Positions 1 through 9,431 are shown, counted from the stretch's first letter. The stretch: 35,199 nucleotides of DNA from Candidatus Iainarchaeum sp. (GCA_020053055.1 JAGVNX010000077.1:1-35199), one strand, 5' to 3'. The notes: generated from the sequence alone by a model not told the origin. Program-made: numbers and translations.

Positions 1-2
1 AA

Positions 3-1241
3 AAAAAACAGTTTACCACAAATTCGGGAATATTGATAAATGAAGGCGACTGGCTTTCTTTGGATGGAAGCACAGGAGAAGTTTTTCAAGGTCAAATTCC
101 ATTGGTTGAACCCACAATGCACGGAGACTTTTCAATTTTAATGGGCTGGGCAGATTCTTTCAGGCGCCTGAAGATTAAAGCTAATGCTGACACTCCAAAA
201 GATGCGCAAGTTGCAAAAAACTTTGGCGCAGAAGGCATTGGCTTATGCAGGACAGAACACATGTTTTTTGAAGGCGAAAGAATAAAATCAATGAGAAAAA
301 TGATTGTTGCCGAAACTCTTGAAGAAAGGGAAAAAGCATTGGAAGCCTTGTTGCCATACCAAAAAGAAGACTTTAAAGGCCTCTTCAAAGTAATGAGCGG
401 CTTGCCTGTAATTATCCGCTTTTTAGATCCTCCTTTGCACGAGTTTTTGCCGAAAGAAGACAAGGAAATCAGGGAACTTGCCCTTGAACTTGGAATTTCA
501 GAACAAAAATTGAGAAACATAATTTCTTCCCTGCACGAATTCAATCCAATGCTTGGGTTCAGGGGATGCAGGTTAGGCGTTCAATATCCGGAAATCACTT
601 CAATGCAGGCAAAAGCAGTTTTTCTTGCTGCTTTGGAAGCGCAAAAAGAAGGCGCAAAACCAGTTCCGTGGATTGAAATTCCAATTGTAGGAACATTAAA
701 AGAATTTCTTTTAATGAAAAACCTGGTTGAAAAAGAAGCGCAAGCCCTGAATGCAAAAGGAAAGCTTGCCTATAAAATTGGAACAATGATTGAAGTGCCA
801 AGAGCCTGCATGGTCGCAGACCAGCTTGCAAAAGAAGCGGATTTTTTCAGCTTTGGAACAAACGACTTAACACAAATGTCCTGCGGTTTCAGCAGGGATG
901 ATGCGGGAAAATTCCTGAAAAAATATGTTGAACAAGGCATTTTTGAAAGAGACCCTTTTCAGAGCATTGACCAGGAAGGAGTCGGCGGTTTTATGAAAAT
1001 GGCAATTGAAAAAGCCAGGGCAGTAAATCCAAAACTTGAAATTGGCATTTGCGGCGAGCATGGCGGAGAGCCTGTTTCAGTTGAATTCTGCCACAAAATC
1101 GGCTTGAATGATGTAAGCTGTTCGCCTTACAGGGTTCCGATTGCAAGGCTTGCTGCTGCACAAGCAGCAATAAAAGAAAAAGCAAAGCCAAAAACACCAA
1201 AGCCAGCAAAAGCCAAGCTGGCAAAAAAGAAAAAAAAGTAA
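3..1241 (+). CDS. ppdK: C-terminal part of pyruvate,phosphate dikinase / PEP-utilizing enzyme, truncated by left window edge
   Basis: The frame stays open to the left edge (KKQFTTNSGILINEGDWLSLDGSTGEV). PPDK TIM-barrel motifs: GAEGIGLCRTEHMFF, NPMLGFRGCRLG, IGTMIEVPRA, FFSFGTNDLTQM, GICGEHGG. Lys/Ala/Pro-rich tail. Confidence 0.93.
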   Translation, partial: KKQFTTNSGILINEGDWLSLDGSTGEVFQGQIPLVEPTMHGDFSILMGWADSFRRLKIKANADTPKDAQVAKNFGAEGIGLCRTEHMFFEGERIKSMRKMIVAETLEEREKALEALLPYQKEDFKGLFKVMSGLPVIIRFLDPPLHEFLPKEDKEIRELALELGISEQKLRNIISSLHEFNPMLGFRGCRLGVQYPEITSMQAKAVFLAALEAQKEGAKPVPWIEIPIVGTLKEFLLMKNLVEKEAQALNAKGKLAYKIGTMIEVPRACMVADQLAKEADFFSFGTNDLTQMSCGFSRDDAGKFLKKYVEQGIFERDPFQSIDQEGVGGFMKMAIEKARAVNPKLEIGICGEHGGEPVSVEFCHKIGLNDVSCSPYRVPIARLAAAQAAIKEKAKPKTPKPAKAKLAKKKKK

Positions 1242-1251
1242 AATCCCATTC

Positions 1252-1260
1252 TTTTTTTTT
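1252..1260 (+). terminator. poly-T tract downstream of ppdK (archaeal U-tract terminator candidate)
   Basis: Run of T about 10 nt after the stop codon. Confidence 0.4.
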
Positions 1261-1301
1261 AACTTTCCAATTTAAATTCTTTTTCTACAATATTTTTTTT
1301 A

Positions 1302-1784
1302 ATGCCTCCAAGAAATCGCAGAACTGCAAAAAGAAATGCCAATCCCCCGCAAGCGCCCCGCCAGTTTCTTCCTCGCACGCACCAGGAAACTGTTTCAGTC
1401 GGCTTAATGATTGGCACGAGCCGTAAAAGAGGAAGCGACGGAATAACGCACAGAACACATTATGGCCCTGTTGGAGTTTTTCCTTTGGTCAATGTACAAA
1501 AAGAAGGCCGTCCTTGCACTATGAAAAGCGGAAGGGCAGAAGACTGGCACGCCCTGAATTTTTTAATGCAACAAAATCATTTTAATGTGAGGAATACAAG
1601 GGGCCCAAGCCCTGGCAGGCGCGCTATGTTTGATACACGTTTTCTTGAAATTTCAAGGCCAGTTCGCACTCATGGTGCCAAGCCTCGTCCAATAAAAGGC
1701 AAAAAGCTGGAAAAAATAATTGCGGGCCTTCCGTTTCTTGATATGCCAAAAAAATGGACGCCAAAAGAAACGCCAAAAAAATAA
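1302..1784 (+). CDS. hypothetical basic protein
   Basis: 160-aa ORF, Arg/Lys rich; no family recognised. Confidence 0.6.
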   Translation: MPPRNRRTAKRNANPPQAPRQFLPRTHQETVSVGLMIGTSRKRGSDGITHRTHYGPVGVFPLVNVQKEGRPCTMKSGRAEDWHALNFLMQQNHFNVRNTRGPSPGRRAMFDTRFLEISRPVRTHGAKPRPIKGKKLEKIIAGLPFLDMPKKWTPKETPKK

Positions 1785-2444
1785 TTATTGCTGGTTTTTT
1801 TCGCATTTTTCCCTGTATTCGCAGAATTTGCACATCCAGTTTTTTTCCAAATTTTTTTTTGCTTCGGGCAATGGCAATAATTCGTTTGCCAGGTAACTGT
1901 GCAGGTTTTTGAATCTTTGTATTATTTCTTCAGATTCTTTTTCAGAAAAAGCCACTTCAAAAATTTTGCTTTGCAAATTGTTCTTGTCAACATACAAAAC
2001 CAGGCCATTATGCACCCCTGTTGCATACATATAATACTGCAATTGCATCCTGTGGCTTTCCTGGGCTTTTTTCACAAATTCAAGGCTTTTTGTTGATTTG
2101 ACTTCAATCAAAACGCTTTTCCCGTTTTCCTTAATAAGAACCAAATCGTCAACCCTGCCTGAAACAACAAATTCCCCAAAATCCTGTTTGAAAGGCATTT
2201 CTGTTTTCAACAATTCAATTTCCCTGTTTTTTTCGCTTTTCAAAACCTCTACTACAAAACCGTGCATTATGTTGCCAACTTCAAAAATTTTTGCAAGTTC
2301 AATGTCAATTTGCTGGGGATACTTGTAAGAATACCAGGTTTTTCTCATGCAGCCCCCGATTTCGCTCGGATAATACCTTCCGATTTGCTTCGGCCTTTGT
2401 TCTTTTTCAAGATGCCTGCCAATCATTTTGTTAAAATCAATCAT
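1785..2444 (-). CDS. Cas4/RecB-like PD-(D/E)XK exonuclease with Fe-S cysteines
   Basis: GRVDDLVLI...SVLIEVKSTKS (D...ExK core), QLQYYMYA motif, IGGCMRK plus WMCKFCEYREKCEK cysteines. Confidence 0.85.
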   Translation of the reverse strand: MIDFNKMIGRHLEKEQRPKQIGRYYPSEIGGCMRKTWYSYKYPQQIDIELAKIFEVGNIMHGFVVEVLKSEKNREIELLKTEMPFKQDFGEFVVSGRVDDLVLIKENGKSVLIEVKSTKSLEFVKKAQESHRMQLQYYMYATGVHNGLVLYVDKNNLQSKIFEVAFSEKESEEIIQRFKNLHSYLANELLPLPEAKKNLEKNWMCKFCEYREKCEKNQQ

Positions 2445-2561
2445 AAAACCAGCCTGTAATTAACTGGCTTGAACTGGTTTTTAAATTCTTGCAATGCAAA
2501 TTTCCAGTGTTTTTTTTTGCTTAACAACCTTTTAAATTGTTTTTCCGCATTAACTATTACT

Positions 2562-3884
2562 ATGGTTTCTTTTTTTTCTTTTCTGAAGGGTTTTTTCAAA
2601 AAGTTTTTTTCAAAGCCAGCTTCCAAAGCCAGCGAAAAAAAATTAACGCTTGAAGAAATAATGCCTTTTTTGAAAAATGCTGTGCAGGAAGAACGCGCTT
2701 TTTTGGATTCTCTTGTCGCAAAAAAGTTTTCTGAAATAAAGCACGTTCTTAGGCGGCTTGAATCCCTGCTGCAAAAACTCGAATCAACAGAAGTTGAAAC
2801 AGAAAACCCAAAGCTTGGAAAAATAGTTGAAACAAGCAAAAGGCATTCTTCGCAGCAGCTTTCAATGCTCGTGCAAAAGCTTTCACCGCCAAATTTGCAG
2901 GACCTGGGGGCAGTGCAGAAATACTGCCTGGAATCAGAATCTTTTCTCGCCAAGGAAATTCCTGCTTTTGGAAAAAGCCTGGTTTACACTTCAATTGTCC
3001 TGAAAGAAGACATGAAAAACATTGGCTCTCTTGTGGAAGAATTGCAAAAAAGTTTTGCAGAATTAAACAAGGAATTTGAAAAGAATAAAAAAGTTTTTTT
3101 GGATTCGTTTGCAAATGCCAAAGTAAGGCAGATTCTTGAAAACAACATGAAAATTGCCGCAATCAAAGAATCAGTTTCTTCTCTTGCCAACGAAATTTCT
3201 TCGCTTGAAAAAATTGTTTTTGATTCAAAAGCAGGCATTGGGGAAATGCGCTGTTCAGAAGAAGCAAAATCCTTGCTTGCCCTTGAAGAAAAAAAAGCTT
3301 CTCTTTTGGAAGGAAAAAAAGCGCTGGAACACAAAGTTTTTGAAAAAACCTCTGCAGTGGAAAAGCCCATGAGAAAACTCGCGAACATTGCCGAAAAGCA
3401 GAAAACATCGCTTTCAAAAGAACAACTGGCTTTTTTGCAGGATTTTTTGCACAACCCCGTTTTGGCCATGAAAAGAGACCCAAAAGCCGAATTGTTCAAG
3501 GGGGTTTTGCGCGAGCTTGGCACCCAGTTTTCTTCAGGCAATCTGGAACTCAAGGAAAAAGATTTTGAAAAAAAACACGCTGTTTTGAAAGAACTGCTTG
3601 AATACAATTTTTTTGAAAACTTTTTTTGGAAAACAAATACAATCGAAGTCGAGCTTCAAAAAATTGAGAAAAGCCTCAGGCAATCGGATTTTTCAAAAAA
3701 AATTTTGGAAGAGCAAAAGGCATTGGATGAAAAGCAGGCATTGCTTGAAGAAAAACAAAGCCAGGTTTCGGCCCAAAAAAAAGACTTGGAATCCATTAAT
3801 GCAGAGAATGCAATTTTAAAGCAAAAAATAGCCAATGCGCTTTCCGAATGCACTTCCGGCAAAAAAATAGTCATTTCGAATTGA
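2562..3884 (+). CDS. coiled-coil protein of unknown function
   Basis: Long Lys/Glu/Leu heptad-rich ORF. The ATG at 2562 (MVSFFSFLKGFFKKFF) is a more plausible start than 2469. Confidence 0.7.
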   Translation: MVSFFSFLKGFFKKFFSKPASKASEKKLTLEEIMPFLKNAVQEERAFLDSLVAKKFSEIKHVLRRLESLLQKLESTEVETENPKLGKIVETSKRHSSQQLSMLVQKLSPPNLQDLGAVQKYCLESESFLAKEIPAFGKSLVYTSIVLKEDMKNIGSLVEELQKSFAELNKEFEKNKKVFLDSFANAKVRQILENNMKIAAIKESVSSLANEISSLEKIVFDSKAGIGEMRCSEEAKSLLALEEKKASLLEGKKALEHKVFEKTSAVEKPMRKLANIAEKQKTSLSKEQLAFLQDFLHNPVLAMKRDPKAELFKGVLRELGTQFSSGNLELKEKDFEKKHAVLKELLEYNFFENFFWKTNTIEVELQKIEKSLRQSDFSKKILEEQKALDEKQALLEEKQSQVSAQKKDLESINAENAILKQKIANALSECTSGKKIVISN

Positions 3885-3885
3885 C

Positions 3886-4542
3886 TCAGTTTTTCTTTCC
3901 TAATTCTATTGCCTCATCACAAAATTGTGCAATTATTTTTGTTATTTTCTCGTCTTTTTCCTGAATAATCAAAAAAATTCCTTTTGCTTTCCAAGCGCGA
4001 ATCTTGCTCGCCAAAGAATGGGCAAATCTCGCAACCACTCCCGGCTTATTGTAAACCAAAAGCGTGCTCAAAGAATCGAATACGAGAAACCTGGTTTCCC
4101 CCTTTATTTTTTCCATTCCGGTTTCAATTGCAATGCTCAAATCAATCAGGTTTTTTGGAGAATCCACATAAAAAAAATTTTCCCCCTCTATTACTTCCGA
4201 ATTGCTTGTTTTTGTTATTGCATCAACAAAATAAAAATTTTTAAAATCAATTTTGTCCCTTTTAAAATTTTCAATAAGCGCTTTTAGAGGCTTGTTTGTG
4301 CTCACATAAATTCCCGGAACCAGGTTTTTTGCAAAATAATTTGCAAACCTCATGTTTACCATTGAATATTGCTCCATTTTTTCCAGAACCAAGCCCACAA
4401 AAGAATTCGGCCGTTCTTCAAAAATCTTTTGAATAACCAAGTCAATTGCCCTTGTAGGGCTAACCAAGTCTAACAATTCCTGGTCAATATCCAAAGAACT
4501 GCTTTTTTTTGAACCAATTTCCTCCGGCAGTTTTTTTGGCAT
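3886..4542 (-). CDS. KaiC-like RecA-superfamily protein lacking a canonical Walker A
   Basis: RFLVFDSLSTLLVYN (Walker B-like strand) and IFLIIQEKDE; no GxxxxGKT. Shares 1 nt with the upstream KaiC-like ATPase gene. Confidence 0.6.
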   Translation of the reverse strand: MPKKLPEEIGSKKSSSLDIDQELLDLVSPTRAIDLVIQKIFEERPNSFVGLVLEKMEQYSMVNMRFANYFAKNLVPGIYVSTNKPLKALIENFKRDKIDFKNFYFVDAITKTSNSEVIEGENFFYVDSPKNLIDLSIAIETGMEKIKGETRFLVFDSLSTLLVYNKPGVVARFAHSLASKIRAWKAKGIFLIIQEKDEKITKIIAQFCDEAIELGKKN

Positions 4543-5237
4543 CAGCTCACCTCTTCAAAAAGCTCGTGCTTAGCCAATATTTTTATGCCATCTTTTTCTA
4601 TTTCTATCGGATGGAGCTTTTCAGAAATTTTTGTTCCCCTCATTTTCAATATGCCAATGCTCCTCACAAACCTGTCTTCAAGCTTTGTATGGTAAAGCAA
4701 AACAACGCCATCGGCAACATATTCTTCCAAGCCAAACAAAGAGCTTGTCTTGTCCAAAGAAATTTCATTTGTAATAATCGCAGTGCATCCGAGCCTTTTC
4801 AGCATTTTTGCAAGGCTCAAAATCCTTTTTCTTGCATCAAGCTCTCTTTCAAAATAAAGCCGAAAAATCACCCCAGGGTCAATCACAAGCCTTTTTGCGC
4901 CCAGCCTTGCAACAGCATCCTCTATAGTATTTTTTAATTTGTCAAAATCATACAATTCAACAGCAATTATGGCAAGTTTTTTTAATGCAATAAACTTCTT
5001 TAAATCCCAGCCAAAATTTTCTCCTTCCTTGATTATTTCCTCTTCAGGCTCTTCCAATGAAATATAAACCCCGGCTTCATTGTATTTCAAGGCACCCATA
5101 TACAAGTATTCCAGGCACAAACAGGTTTTCCCGCTCCCAGGGTCTCCAGAAATAACCACAAGATTGCTGAAAGGAATTCCGCCAAAAAGAATTTCGTCAA
5201 GGCCAGGAACCCCGGTTAATGTTCTCGCAACAGGCAT
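4542..5237 (-). CDS. KaiC-like RecA-superfamily ATPase
   Basis: TGVPGLDEILFGGIPFSNLVVISGDPGSGKTCLCLEYL; RLVIDPG Walker B-like region. Confidence 0.85.
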   Translation of the reverse strand: MPVARTLTGVPGLDEILFGGIPFSNLVVISGDPGSGKTCLCLEYLYMGALKYNEAGVYISLEEPEEEIIKEGENFGWDLKKFIALKKLAIIAVELYDFDKLKNTIEDAVARLGAKRLVIDPGVIFRLYFERELDARKRILSLAKMLKRLGCTAIITNEISLDKTSSLFGLEEYVADGVVLLYHTKLEDRFVRSIGILKMRGTKISEKLHPIEIEKDGIKILAKHELFEEVS

Positions 5238-5331
5238 TTTGAAACCTTCCCCAATCAGTAGGCATAAAAAGAATGAATAACCCTTTTAAAAATCCTTTTC
5301 CTAAAAAAAAACCAGCAAATATTATTGCAAA

Positions 5332-6498
5332 TTATTTTTCTATGCCTTCAAACAAGCTAACATAGCTGTCAGCTATTTTTGGCCAAGTCCATGCCCTGCT
5401 GTACTCATAAGCATTTTTTTCTATTTTTTCCCTGTATTTTTTGTCAGACAAAACCCTGTTCACTGCAATTGCAGTGGCTTTTGAATCCTTGAAAGGAACA
5501 AGAATGCCCCGTTCATGCCTTAACGCATCCTTTGCATACAAATAAGGCGTGCTTATGCATGCTTTTCCAGCTCCAATTGCATAAGCAAGGGTTCCAGAAC
5601 TTATCTGCTGCGGGTCAAAATAAGGCGTAATATACACGTCAGTCGCCTGCAAATACCTGCAAATTTCTTCAACAGGCAAATATTTATTATAAAATTTTAC
5701 ATTGCCCTTAAGGCCAAGATCGTTCACCATTTTTTTCAATTTATTCCTATATTTTTCCCCTTCTTTTTTTCTGACAAGAGGATGAGTTTCCCCAATAATC
5801 AAGTACAGCAAATCAGGATTTTTTTCAACAACCCGAGGCAATGCTTTCAAAGCAAATTGAATCCCCTTTTTATTGCTCAACAATCCAAAAGTAGCCATTA
5901 CCTTTTTTCCTTCCAAGCCAAGCTCTTTTTTTGCCTCTGCATTTTTTCCAAATTGGATTAGCGGGACTCCGTGCGGAATAATCGCAATTTTTTCTTCCGG
6001 AATCCCATATTTTTGCATTAAAATGTCTTTTCCATAACCGCTTATTACAACAACCTTTGAACTGTTCTGCGCAATTTTCTTGACAACATACTTTATGTGC
6101 CTTTGAGTTTTCGTAGCATTTTTTGGATCCAAAATAGAATGAAAAGTCGTTACAACAGGCTTTTTCAATTCCTCCAAAAAAGGAATCAAATAATCGCCAT
6201 AAGTCCCGCCAAACAACCCGAATTCGTGCTGAATGCAAACCGCCTTTGTTTTCTTGCACTTATTCAGCTTTTCAGCTGCAATCAAATAATTATCCCTGTC
6301 ATCCGCGTCAATCTGCAATTGCACTCGTTCAGGATAATTATAAGTTGAAAAAAGATTCTCGTTCATTGCAGTAACCCTGCACTTGATTTTCGGGCTGAAT
6401 CTTTTTTCAATAGAATTCAAAACATCCTGCGTAAAAGTCGCAATTCCGCATTCCCTTGGCGGAAAACTGCTTAAAAAATTTATCCAATATTGTGCCAT
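5332..6498 (-). CDS. GT4-family glycosyltransferase
   Basis: SSFPPRECGIATFTQDV N-terminus, IPHGVP, LLSNKKGIQFALKAL, YITPYFDPQQISSGTLAYAIGAGKACISTPY. Start at MAQYW preferred over 6531. Confidence 0.9.
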   Translation of the reverse strand: MAQYWINFLSSFPPRECGIATFTQDVLNSIEKRFSPKIKCRVTAMNENLFSTYNYPERVQLQIDADDRDNYLIAAEKLNKCKKTKAVCIQHEFGLFGGTYGDYLIPFLEELKKPVVTTFHSILDPKNATKTQRHIKYVVKKIAQNSSKVVVISGYGKDILMQKYGIPEEKIAIIPHGVPLIQFGKNAEAKKELGLEGKKVMATFGLLSNKKGIQFALKALPRVVEKNPDLLYLIIGETHPLVRKKEGEKYRNKLKKMVNDLGLKGNVKFYNKYLPVEEICRYLQATDVYITPYFDPQQISSGTLAYAIGAGKACISTPYLYAKDALRHERGILVPFKDSKATAIAVNRVLSDKKYREKIEKNAYEYSRAWTWPKIADSYVSLFEGIEK

Positions 6499-6545
6499 TC
6501 CCAACACCCAAATTAACCGGCAACCCTGCAAAAAATTCGTTTGTA

Positions 6546-7733
6546 TTAAACTTCTTTTTTTCTTTCAGTACACTCAATTTTCAATTGATTCAAAAGTTTT
6601 TCATAAAGCGCAACATGTTTTCTTGCCACAACACTCCACTTTATCGTGTTTGTAACATAAGCAAACGCATTCTTTGCATACTTGCCCCGCAATTCATCAT
6701 TTTTCAACAATTCAACAATTGCACGCTCCAATTCCGCATCATCATTCTGCGGAACAGCAATCCCAGCCTTGCTTTCCTCTATTTCAGCTTTCAAGCCCTC
6801 CATTGCAGTTGCAATGCACGGAACACCCAAAGCAAAAGCATGCGCCAAGTTCCCCGATTGCGAAGCCCTGCTGTAAGGCAAAACCATTATGTCAAAAGCA
6901 GACAAAATTCTGTCATAATCTTCCGGAGTAAAAGCCCCCAAAATAACCTTAATGCTCGCTTTTTCCCTGCTTTTTTCAATTGCATTCAAAAGCTTCGGCT
7001 TGTAAATCTGGCCAGAAGTAGAACCCGGCCTCGCATCTCCTGCTACAACCAAAACAACATTTTTTCCAACTTTTTTCCGAATACTGTCCCAAAGCCTAAC
7101 TACCCTTTCAAAACCCTTGTTTGGCTCCCACCATCCAATCAAGCCAACAACCTTTTGCCCATCCAATCCAAGTTCCTGCTTTGCATTCTTATGCTGCTTC
7201 ATGCCCTTTGCGCCATGAGGAATAACATAAACATTGTCGGCAACCCTTCCAATATTAATTGGCAAATAAATTTTTTGGTATTCCTCGTGAAAAATCGCGG
7301 CACTGCTGAGCTTCAACGCAACATCCATATAAATGCTTTCCATTCTGTCCAAAGTAGTGTACATGCTGTGATAAGTCAAAACAACAGGAAATTCAGCGTC
7401 AACCTTCCACTTGAACAAGCAATTAAAAAGTTTTGAACTATAATCCTCATCATGCAAATACAAGCCATACTCGTGCTGTATATGCACAACATCAGGCTTC
7501 AGCTTCCTTATTATCTGATAAAGCTTTTCACTCCAATCAGCATGCCTCAATTTTTTGTCTTTTGCAACCTGAAGCACTGGAAAAATATTTTTTTCCCTGC
7601 GCTTCCCGCCATCAGAAAAAGTAACAATTTTCACATCATGGCCAAGGCCACGCATTGCATTAACAAGGTCAACAGAATAAGTCGCAATGCCACAATGCCT
7701 GGGAGGCCAGCTTGAAACAATCACAATCCGCAA
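6546..7733 (-). CDS. GT4-family glycosyltransferase
   Basis: SSWPPRHCGIATYSVDLVNAM, VIPHGAKG, GWWEPNKGFERVVRLW, VLPYSRASQSGNLAHAFALGVPCIAT. Confidence 0.9.
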   Translation of the reverse strand: MRIVIVSSWPPRHCGIATYSVDLVNAMRGLGHDVKIVTFSDGGKRREKNIFPVLQVAKDKKLRHADWSEKLYQIIRKLKPDVVHIQHEYGLYLHDEDYSSKLFNCLFKWKVDAEFPVVLTYHSMYTTLDRMESIYMDVALKLSSAAIFHEEYQKIYLPINIGRVADNVYVIPHGAKGMKQHKNAKQELGLDGQKVVGLIGWWEPNKGFERVVRLWDSIRKKVGKNVVLVVAGDARPGSTSGQIYKPKLLNAIEKSREKASIKVILGAFTPEDYDRILSAFDIMVLPYSRASQSGNLAHAFALGVPCIATAMEGLKAEIEESKAGIAVPQNDDAELERAIVELLKNDELRGKYAKNAFAYVTNTIKWSVVARKHVALYEKLLNQLKIECTERKKEV

Positions 7734-7802
7734 ATTGCCATCAACTCCACTTAAATTATTTGAACAAACTTTATTTTATACCTTTCGCGCCCAGATTCTA
7801 AA

Positions 7803-8384
7803 ATGCTGGCAATTGCTTTAAGCGGAAACATTGCAACAGGCAAGACAACAGTGCTCGGATTTTTCAAAAAATTCGGGGTTCCAACACTGGATTCCGACAA
7901 AATAGTTGCCGAACTATATGAAAAAAGCGAAACAAAAATTTTTTTGCACGCAAATTTTAGCACAACCAGCAAAAAAGAAATTGCAAAACAAGTTTTTTCC
8001 GACTCAAAAAAACGCGTTCTCCTCGAATCCTTTTTTCACCCCCTTGTTTTTTCCAAAATTTTCTCAAAAATAAAAAAACTTGAAAAAAAAAGCAAAAAAA
8101 TTGTTATCGTAGAAGTGCCGCTTTTGTTTGAAACAAGCTCGGAAAAAAAATTTTCCAAAACAATTGTTGTCAAAGCCACTCAGGCCCAGCAGGCTTTCCG
8201 GCTTCAAAAACAAGGGTTTTCAAGCGCAGAAGCCCTTGAAAGAATAAAAGCGCAAAAATCTCTTGAATATAAAATCAAAAAAGCGGATTTTGTAATAGAC
8301 AACACAGGCTCTTTTGAAGCAACAAAAAAACAGGCAAAAAAAATTTTTGAAAAAATAAAAAATTGTTATGCAAAAAAACTTTAA
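7803..8384 (+). CDS. coaE: dephospho-CoA kinase, bacterial/eukaryotic CoaE type
   Basis: LSGNIATGKTTVLGFFKKFGVPTLDSDKI; VEVPLLFET; ADFVIDNTGS near the C-terminus. Confidence 0.85.
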   Translation: MLAIALSGNIATGKTTVLGFFKKFGVPTLDSDKIVAELYEKSETKIFLHANFSTTSKKEIAKQVFSDSKKRVLLESFFHPLVFSKIFSKIKKLEKKSKKIVIVEVPLLFETSSEKKFSKTIVVKATQAQQAFRLQKQGFSSAEALERIKAQKSLEYKIKKADFVIDNTGSFEATKKQAKKIFEKIKNCYAKKL

Positions 8385-8422
8385 AAAAAGGTTAATAATC
8401 TTATATGAAAAAAAGGGTTCTT

Positions 8423-8902
8423 ATGAAAATCGCTGTTTATCCCGGGACATTTGACCCAGTGACTTTTGGGCATCTGGATATCATTGAAAGAGCCAGCCAG
8501 CTATTTGACAAAGTAATAATCGGAGTTTCAACGCATCCCGAAAAAAAACCATTGTTTTCAATTGACGAACGCATAAAACTGATAAGGGAATGCACAAAAC
8601 AATTCAAAAACCTTGAAATAGCTTCTTTTGAAGGCCTACTGGTTGATTTTGCAAGGAAAAAAAAAGCAGGCATTATTCTCCGCGGCCTGAGGGAATTATC
8701 TGATTTCCAAGCAGAATTCCAGCGCGCAATAATCAACAAGAAGCTGGCCCCTGAAATAGAAACAATTTTTATTGCAACAAACGCAAAATTCTTTTATTTG
8801 AACAGCAGCATAGTAAAAGAAATAGCAGGCTTCAACGGCAATATTTCCTGTTTTGCCCCAAAACAAGTTGAAAACGCCCTCAAACAAAAAATTGGAAAAT
8901 AA
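8423..8902 (+). CDS. coaD: phosphopantetheine adenylyltransferase, bacterial CoaD type
   Basis: MKIAVYPGTFDPVTFGHLDIIERA, GVSTHPEKKPLFS, ILRGLRELSDFQAEFQ, FYLNSSIVKEIA: canonical bacterial PPAT signatures. Confidence 0.93.
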   Translation: MKIAVYPGTFDPVTFGHLDIIERASQLFDKVIIGVSTHPEKKPLFSIDERIKLIRECTKQFKNLEIASFEGLLVDFARKKKAGIILRGLRELSDFQAEFQRAIINKKLAPEIETIFIATNAKFFYLNSSIVKEIAGFNGNISCFAPKQVENALKQKIGK

Positions 8903-8909
8903 TTTTTTT
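8882..8909. repeat. direct repeat copy 1 at the coaD 3' end (AAACAAAAAATTGGAAAATAATTTTTTT)
   Basis: Exact 28-bp match to 9404-9431. Confidence 0.9.
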
Positions 8910-9148
8910 TATTGAAATTTTTCAAATTCTTCTTCTTTTATTTTAGCCAAATCAAGTATGCCTTTTAGAGCCCCAATTTTTAGCTCTTTATGGTTCGGCA
9001 CAACTGTGCCAATTTCTCCAGAACCAGTTTGTTTTTTCAGCACAATATGGCTGCCTGTTTGCCTTGCTATTTTGAAGCCGAATTTGTTGCAAAGAATTTT
9101 TATGCATTCTTTGCCAGAAATTTTTTTAAGCACGGGCAACAGAAGCAA
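8909..9148 (-). CDS. hicA: HicA-like mRNA interferase toxin
   Basis: ISGKECIKILCNKFGFKIARQTGSHIVLKK...GTVVPNHKELKIGALKGILDLAKI: HicA dsRBD-like fold with the catalytic His in QTGSH. Confidence 0.9.
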   Translation of the reverse strand: MLLLPVLKKISGKECIKILCNKFGFKIARQTGSHIVLKKQTGSGEIGTVVPNHKELKIGALKGILDLAKIKEEEFEKFQ

Positions 9149-9335
9149 CCTCGAAAGTAGTCAAAATTGCCTTGTTTTTTTGTTTTATTGGAAATTCCTC
9201 CAAATACAATCCAGTGGCTTCCTTTAAGTTTTCCACGGCTTCCTCAATTGTTTTGCCCTGGCTTACAGTGCCAATCTCTGCGCACTTTGCAACATACATA
9301 TCTTCTTCTTTTACAACGATAGCAGTGAAATTCAT
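9126..9335 (-). CDS. hicB: HicB-like antitoxin
   Basis: MNFTAIVVKEEDMYVAKCAEIGTVSQGKTIEEAVENLKEATGLYLEE; overlaps the hicA start. Confidence 0.9.
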   Translation of the reverse strand: MNFTAIVVKEEDMYVAKCAEIGTVSQGKTIEEAVENLKEATGLYLEEFPIKQKNKAILTTFEVASVARA

Positions 9336-9403
9336 AACACTCACACAAAATACGCCCGTCAAATAAAATAAAAGCTTAATTGCCAACGCACAAAAAAGCA
9401 TTA

Positions 9404-9431
9404 AAACAAAAAATTGGAAAATAATTTTTTT
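9404..9431. repeat. direct repeat copy 2 flanking hicBA
   Basis: Exact 28-bp match to 8882-8909. Confidence 0.9.

Noticed and set aside
2441-2953. 170-aa minus-strand ORF
   Set aside because: Antisense to the coiled-coil protein; no recognisable domain.
6456-7436. 326-aa plus-strand ORF
   Set aside because: Antisense to a clear glycosyltransferase; composition typical of a shadow ORF.
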